This document shows, piece after piece, positions 22,743 to 26,068 of a stretch of DNA of 26,068 nt. The position numbers and the translations under genes were made by a program. The DNA is from CADEEN01 sp035716845 (lineage in GTDB: Bacteria > Pseudomonadota > Gammaproteobacteria > Burkholderiales > Burkholderiaceae_C). Below the pieces are notes generated by a model that ran no database searches, had not been told where the DNA came from, and worked only from the letters and a program-made list of their open reading frames with translations. The stretch lies in contig DASTJE010000208.1 in the NCBI GenBank assembly GCA_035716845.1, positions 1-26,068 of the forward strand. The letters run 5' to 3'. Positions within the stretch are counted from its first letter, which is position 1; each line of letters opens with the position of its first letter.

Positions 22743-24329
22743 ATGACTCACGACAAGATTCTCATCCTCGATTTCGGCTCGCAGGTCACGCAGCTCATCG
22801 CGCGCCGCGTGCGCGAAGCGCACGTCTACTGCGAGATCCACCCCAACGACGTCTCCGACGAGTTCGTCAGGCATTTCGCCCCCAAGGGCATCATCCTCTC
22901 GGGCAGCCACGCCAGCACCTACGAGGACCACCAGCTGCGCGCGCCGCAGGCGGTGTGGGACCTGGGCGTGCCGGTGCTGGGCATCTGCTACGGCATGCAG
23001 ACGATGGCCGCGCAGCTCGGCGGCAAGGTGGAGTGGAGCGACGAGCGCGAGTTCGGCTACGCCGAGGTGCGTGCGCGCGGCCATACCCGGCTGCTCGAAG
23101 GCATCGAGGACTTCCGCACGCCGGACGGCCACGGCATGCTCAAGGTGTGGATGAGCCACGGCGACAAGGTCACCGAGCTGCCGCCCGGGTTCAAGCTGAT
23201 GGCCAGCACGCCGAGCTGCCCGATTGCCGGCATGGCCGACGAGGCGCGCGGCTACTACGCGCTGCAGTTCCATCCCGAGGTCACCCACACCGTGCAGGGG
23301 CGCGCGTTGCTGGAGCGTTTCGTGCGCGCCATCTGCGGCGCTCGACCGGACTGGATCATGCGCGACCACGTCGCCGAGGCGGTGGCCGCCATCCGCGAGC
23401 AGGTGGGCGACGAGGAGGTGATCCTCGGCCTGTCCGGCGGCGTGGACTCCAGCGTGGCTGCCGCGCTGATCCACCGCGCCATCGGTGACCGGCTCACCTG
23501 CGTCTTCGTCGATCACGGCCTGCTGCGCCTGAACGAGGCGCAGCTGGTGATGGACATGTTCGCCGGGCGCCTTCACGCCAAGGTCGTGCACGTCGATGCG
23601 AGCGATCAGTTCCTGGGCCACCTGAAGGGCGTGTCCGATCCGGAGGACAAGCGCAAGATCATCGGCCGCGAGTTCGTCGAGGTGTTCCAGCGCGAGGCAA
23701 AGAGGCTCGAGCGGGCGAAGTGGCTGGCGCAGGGCACGATCTACCCGGACGTCATCGAATCCGGCGGCGCCAAGACCAAGAAGGCCACCACGATCAAGAG
23801 CCATCACAACGTCGGCGGGCTCCCCGAGACGCTGGGCCTCAAGCTGCTCGAGCCGCTGCGCGACCTGTTCAAGGACGAGGTTCGCGAACTCGGGGTGGCG
23901 CTCGGCCTGCCGCACGAGATGGTCTATCGCCATCCCTTCCCGGGGCCGGGGCTGGGGGTGCGCATCCTGGGCGAAGTGCGGCGCGAGCATGCCGATCTGC
24001 TGCGGCGTGCCGACGCCATCTTCATCGAGGAGCTGCGCAACACGCGCGACGAGGCGAGCGGCAAGAGCTGGTACGACCTGGTGAGCCAGGCATTCGCGGT
24101 GTTCCTGCCGGTCAAGAGCGTGGGCGTGATGGGCGACGGCCGCACCTACGACCATGTCGTGGCGTTGCGTGCCGTGCAGACCAGCGATTTCATGACGGCC
24201 GACTGGGCCGAGTTGCCGTACGGTCTGCTCAAGCGGACGAGCGGCCGCATCATCAACGAGGTGCGAGGCATCAACCGCGTAACCTACGACATCTCGAGCA
24301 AGCCCCCTGCAACCATCGAGTGGGAGTGA
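22743..24329 (+). CDS. guaA: GMP synthase (glutamine-hydrolysing) GuaA
   Basis: GuaA amidates XMP to GMP using glutamine and ATP. The 528 residues contain an N-terminal class I glutamine amidotransferase with GICYGMQ (nucleophile Cys82) and FHPEV (H177 and E179). The ATP pyrophosphatase domain has the PP-loop SGGVDSS (231-237). The C-terminal dimerisation domain contains HPFPGPGLGVRILGE and ends NRVTYDISSKPPATIEWE, the canonical terminus. It is complete and of normal length. ATG 22743 begins MTHDKILILDFGSQ, the expected N-terminus. It lies in one operon with guaB and is followed after 7 bases by a small membrane-protein gene. Confidence 0.98.
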   Translation: MTHDKILILDFGSQVTQLIARRVREAHVYCEIHPNDVSDEFVRHFAPKGIILSGSHASTYEDHQLRAPQAVWDLGVPVLGICYGMQTMAAQLGGKVEWSDEREFGYAEVRARGHTRLLEGIEDFRTPDGHGMLKVWMSHGDKVTELPPGFKLMASTPSCPIAGMADEARGYYALQFHPEVTHTVQGRALLERFVRAICGARPDWIMRDHVAEAVAAIREQVGDEEVILGLSGGVDSSVAAALIHRAIGDRLTCVFVDHGLLRLNEAQLVMDMFAGRLHAKVVHVDASDQFLGHLKGVSDPEDKRKIIGREFVEVFQREAKRLERAKWLAQGTIYPDVIESGGAKTKKATTIKSHHNVGGLPETLGLKLLEPLRDLFKDEVRELGVALGLPHEMVYRHPFPGPGLGVRILGEVRREHADLLRRADAIFIEELRNTRDEASGKSWYDLVSQAFAVFLPVKSVGVMGDGRTYDHVVALRAVQTSDFMTADWAELPYGLLKRTSGRIINEVRGINRVTYDISSKPPATIEWE

Positions 24330-24336
24330 TGCCTCC

Positions 24337-24681
24337 GTGCGACTGATCTTCGGTGTGTTGTCGCTGCTGATCGTCGTGGCGATCATCGGGTCAGTGGCGA
24401 AGAAGCAGTTGGATGCCACGGGCGTGATCGGCCGCACCACCACGCGGGCCGCCGCGCAGGGCAGCGACGCGCAAGCCGTCACCGATGCGGTGATGGGCCG
24501 GGCGCGCGAGGGCGGTGCGGCCGCGGTGGCGGTGCCCGGCGGTATGCCCGCGGCGGCGCCGGCTGCGGTCGAAGGCACGGTGCCGATGCAGGCCCAGGCG
24601 ATCCAGAACAACGTGCGTGACGCCACCAACGCCGCCTTGCAGCAGGGCGCCGCGCAGCGCGCCGCCGCGCAGCAGCCGTGA
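24337..24681 (+). CDS. Small membrane-anchored protein of unknown function
   Basis: This 114-residue protein has one N-terminal hydrophobic helix (LIFGVLSLLIVVAIIGSVA, residues 3-21) followed by KKQ, so the C-terminal part is probably periplasmic if the helix is inserted N-in. The remainder is rich in Ala, Gly and Gln with little predicted structure, ending in a Gln/Ala-rich helix. I recognise no domain. The GTG start lies 7 bases after guaA, and its TGA overlaps the tadA GTG (GTGA), so it is translated as part of the guaA-tadA run. Its codon bias is the same as its neighbours, which supports it as a real gene. Confidence 0.75.
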   Translation: MRLIFGVLSLLIVVAIIGSVAKKQLDATGVIGRTTTRAAAQGSDAQAVTDAVMGRAREGGAAAVAVPGGMPAAAPAAVEGTVPMQAQAIQNNVRDATNAALQQGAAQRAAAQQP

Positions 24682-25259
24682 GCGACGACGCCGGGTCGCC
24701 CAGCGCGGCGCAGGACGAGTACGCGATGCGCCTGGCGCTCGACCAGGCGCTCAATGCCCAGTTGGCCGGCGAGGTGCCGGTAGGGGCTGTCATCACCCAG
24801 ATGGTCGACGGCGTGCCGCAGGTCGTGGCCACCGGCTACAACCGGCCGATCACCACCACCGACCCGACCGCGCACGCCGAGATCGTCGCGTTGCGCCATG
24901 CGGCGCAACTGCTCGGCAACTACCGGATGCCCGGCTGCACGCTCTACGTGACGCTGGAGCCCTGCGCGATGTGTGCCATGGCGATGATGCACGCCCGCCT
25001 GGGGCGCGTGGTGTTTGCCGCCAAGGATCCGAAGACGGGCGCGGCAGGGTCGGTGGTGGACCTGTTCGGGCAGCCGCAGCTGAACCACCAGACGCGGGTC
25101 GAGGGCGGTCTCCTGGCCGACGCGGCGGGTGGCCTGTTGCGCGACTTCTTCGTGCAGAAGCGGTCCGAGCAGCGTGCCGCGCGCGAGGCCAATGGCACGG
25201 ACGTCGAGCCGCTGCCGTTGCCCGAGGTCATCGAGTCCGATTTCGGGGCACTCGATTGA
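24678..25259 (+). CDS. tadA: tRNA-specific adenosine deaminase TadA-like nucleoside deaminase
   Basis: This zinc enzyme of the cytidine/deoxycytidylate deaminase superfamily is expected to convert adenosine 34 of tRNA-Arg(ACG) to inosine. In 193 residues it has VPVGAVI (33-39), the zinc and proton-shuttle motif HAE (66-68) within TDPTAHAEIVALR, and TLEPCAMCAMAMMHAR with zinc ligands C96 and C99. The ARLGRVVFAAKDPKTGAAGS stretch (106-125) is the TadA hallmark that distinguishes it from guanine deaminase. A 40-residue charged C-terminal tail extends beyond the usual end. The GTG start overlaps the preceding gene (GTGA), and its TGA overlaps the next start (TTGA). Confidence 0.92.
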   Translation: MSDDAGSPSAAQDEYAMRLALDQALNAQLAGEVPVGAVITQMVDGVPQVVATGYNRPITTTDPTAHAEIVALRHAAQLLGNYRMPGCTLYVTLEPCAMCAMAMMHARLGRVVFAAKDPKTGAAGSVVDLFGQPQLNHQTRVEGGLLADAAGGLLRDFFVQKRSEQRAAREANGTDVEPLPLPEVIESDFGALD

Positions 25260-26068
25260 GCGGCGTGCCCCAGTCGTTGGTGTGCTATTCGCCGTCGGGT
25301 GTGGTGACGCAACCGGCGACGGCGCGTCGTGCCGTGCGTCGACTGCGGGCGCTGGGCTTCGATGCGCGACTCGACGAATCCGCCCTCGCGCGGCACCAAC
25401 GCTTTGCGGGTGACGACGCCACCCGGCTGGCCGCCGTGCATCGCGTGGCGCGCGAGGCCCCGGCGGTGGCGCTGGCCACGCGCGGCGGCTATGGCCTCAC
25501 GCGCCTGCTCGACGGGCTGGAGTGGAAGCTGCTCTTGCGCAGCATCGAGCGCGGCACGCGCTGGGTGGGCCAGAGTGATCTGACCGCCCTTCATCTGGGC
25601 GTTCTGGCGCATGCCAGGGCGCGCGTGCGCGTCGGCTGGGCTGGGCCGCTTGCGGTCGACAGCTTCGGCCGGCCCGATGCGGACGGCGATGTCGACGAGG
25701 TGACACGCGATGGCTTTGCCGAGGCGATGCGCGGCGAGCTGGAGGCCGTCGGCTTCCGGACCGAGCCCGGCTTCGATGGCCTGGAGGTCAAGGGCACGCT
25801 GTGGGGCGGCAACCTCACGGTGCTGCTGAGCCTGCTCGGCACATCACACTGGCCGGCCGTGAAGGGCGGCGTCCTCTTCCTGGAGGACGTCAACGAGCAC
25901 CCCTACCGGATCGAGCGCGGTCTGCTGCAACTGCACCAGGCCGGCGTGCTGGACGCCCAGAAGGCCATCGTGCTCGGCCAGTTCACGGCCTGGAAACCGG
26001 CGCCGCTGGACCGCGGGTACACCCTTCGCAGCGTGGTGGCGCACCTGCGCAGCGTGACGCGCACGCCG
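25256..26068 (+). CDS. LD-carboxypeptidase (S66 family), 5' part cut by window end
   Basis: This enzyme would remove the terminal D-Ala from murein tetrapeptides during peptidoglycan recycling in the cytoplasm. The 271 visible residues show the N-terminal VCYSPSGVV, LATRGGYGLTRLLD (73-86) and the nucleophile motif WVGQSDLTALHLG (Ser107). WGGNLTVLLSLLGT and VLFLEDVNEHPYRIER (Glu210, second triad residue) follow. The catalytic His lies past the window end. TTG 25256 overlaps the tadA TGA and is the first start in frame; GTG 25265 is an alternative. Coupling to tadA by a TTGA overlap continues the chain of rare-codon starts after guaA. Family assignment is firm; the gene name ldcA is probable but left blank because the C-terminus is unseen. 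Confidence 0.88.
   Translation, partial: MSGVPQSLVCYSPSGVVTQPATARRAVRRLRALGFDARLDESALARHQRFAGDDATRLAAVHRVAREAPAVALATRGGYGLTRLLDGLEWKLLLRSIERGTRWVGQSDLTALHLGVLAHARARVRVGWAGPLAVDSFGRPDADGDVDEVTRDGFAEAMRGELEAVGFRTEPGFDGLEVKGTLWGGNLTVLLSLLGTSHWPAVKGGVLFLEDVNEHPYRIERGLLQLHQAGVLDAQKAIVLGQFTAWKPAPLDRGYTLRSVVAHLRSVTRTP

Overview
The window is very GC-rich (roughly 70 % by eye) and has tightly packed genes with the strong third-position G/C bias of a Burkholderiales betaproteobacterium. The family-level features fit a free-living, aerobic member of the Comamonadaceae/Rubrivivax-Leptothrix type. This placement is an inference from gene content, gene order and codon use. I see no tRNA, rRNA, CRISPR array, insertion sequence, phage gene or integrase. 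No gene-free stretch exceeds 300 bases; the longest is the 151-base divergent region at 18675-18825.

Layout. (1) 1-4651, + strand: the 3' part of thrC, then moeA, moaD, a membrane-anchored protein-kinase-fold protein that lacks catalytic residues, moaE and crcB. These cover threonine synthesis, late molybdopterin cofactor synthesis and fluoride export. (2) 4655-5200, - strand: an unrecognised conserved-looking protein. (3) 5234-10331, + strand: a five-gene probable operon encoding an HpaC-type flavin reductase, a NicX-like Fe(II) ring-cleavage dioxygenase, an alpha/beta hydrolase, an acyl-CoA-dehydrogenase-fold flavoprotein without the usual catalytic glutamate, and an acyl-CoA synthetase. 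(4) 10383-12974: clpB behind a clear sigma-32 promoter. (5) 12999-18674: NAD synthesis genes nadB (+) and nadA (-) facing each other around a small ComFB-family gene, and flanked by two - strand paralogues with a Roadblock/LC7-like C-terminus. (6) 18826-20618: a 24-codon upstream reading frame coupled to an acetolactate-synthase-like ThDP enzyme. (7) 20654-21139, - strand: a DUF4124 secreted protein. (8) 21251-26068, + strand: guaB, guaA, a small membrane protein, tadA and the 5' part of an LD-carboxypeptidase gene.

The most interesting region is 5234-10331. The NicX-like enzyme keeps the iron ligands of 2,5-dihydroxypyridine dioxygenase, and an alpha/beta hydrolase follows it as NicD functionally follows NicX in nicotinate catabolism. 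The neighbouring flavin reductase and glutamate-less ACAD-fold protein look like a two-component flavin monooxygenase. Together with the CoA ligase this suggests a pathway for an N-heteroaromatic (or related) acid that goes through a CoA thioester and does not match the nicotinate, picolinate or indole-acetate clusters I know. The substrate is unknown.

Two regulatory themes recur. First, -10-like hexamers lie exactly 6-7 bases before several start codons, which predicts leaderless mRNAs. Second, many genes are coupled by 4-base (ATGA, GTGA, TTGA) overlaps.
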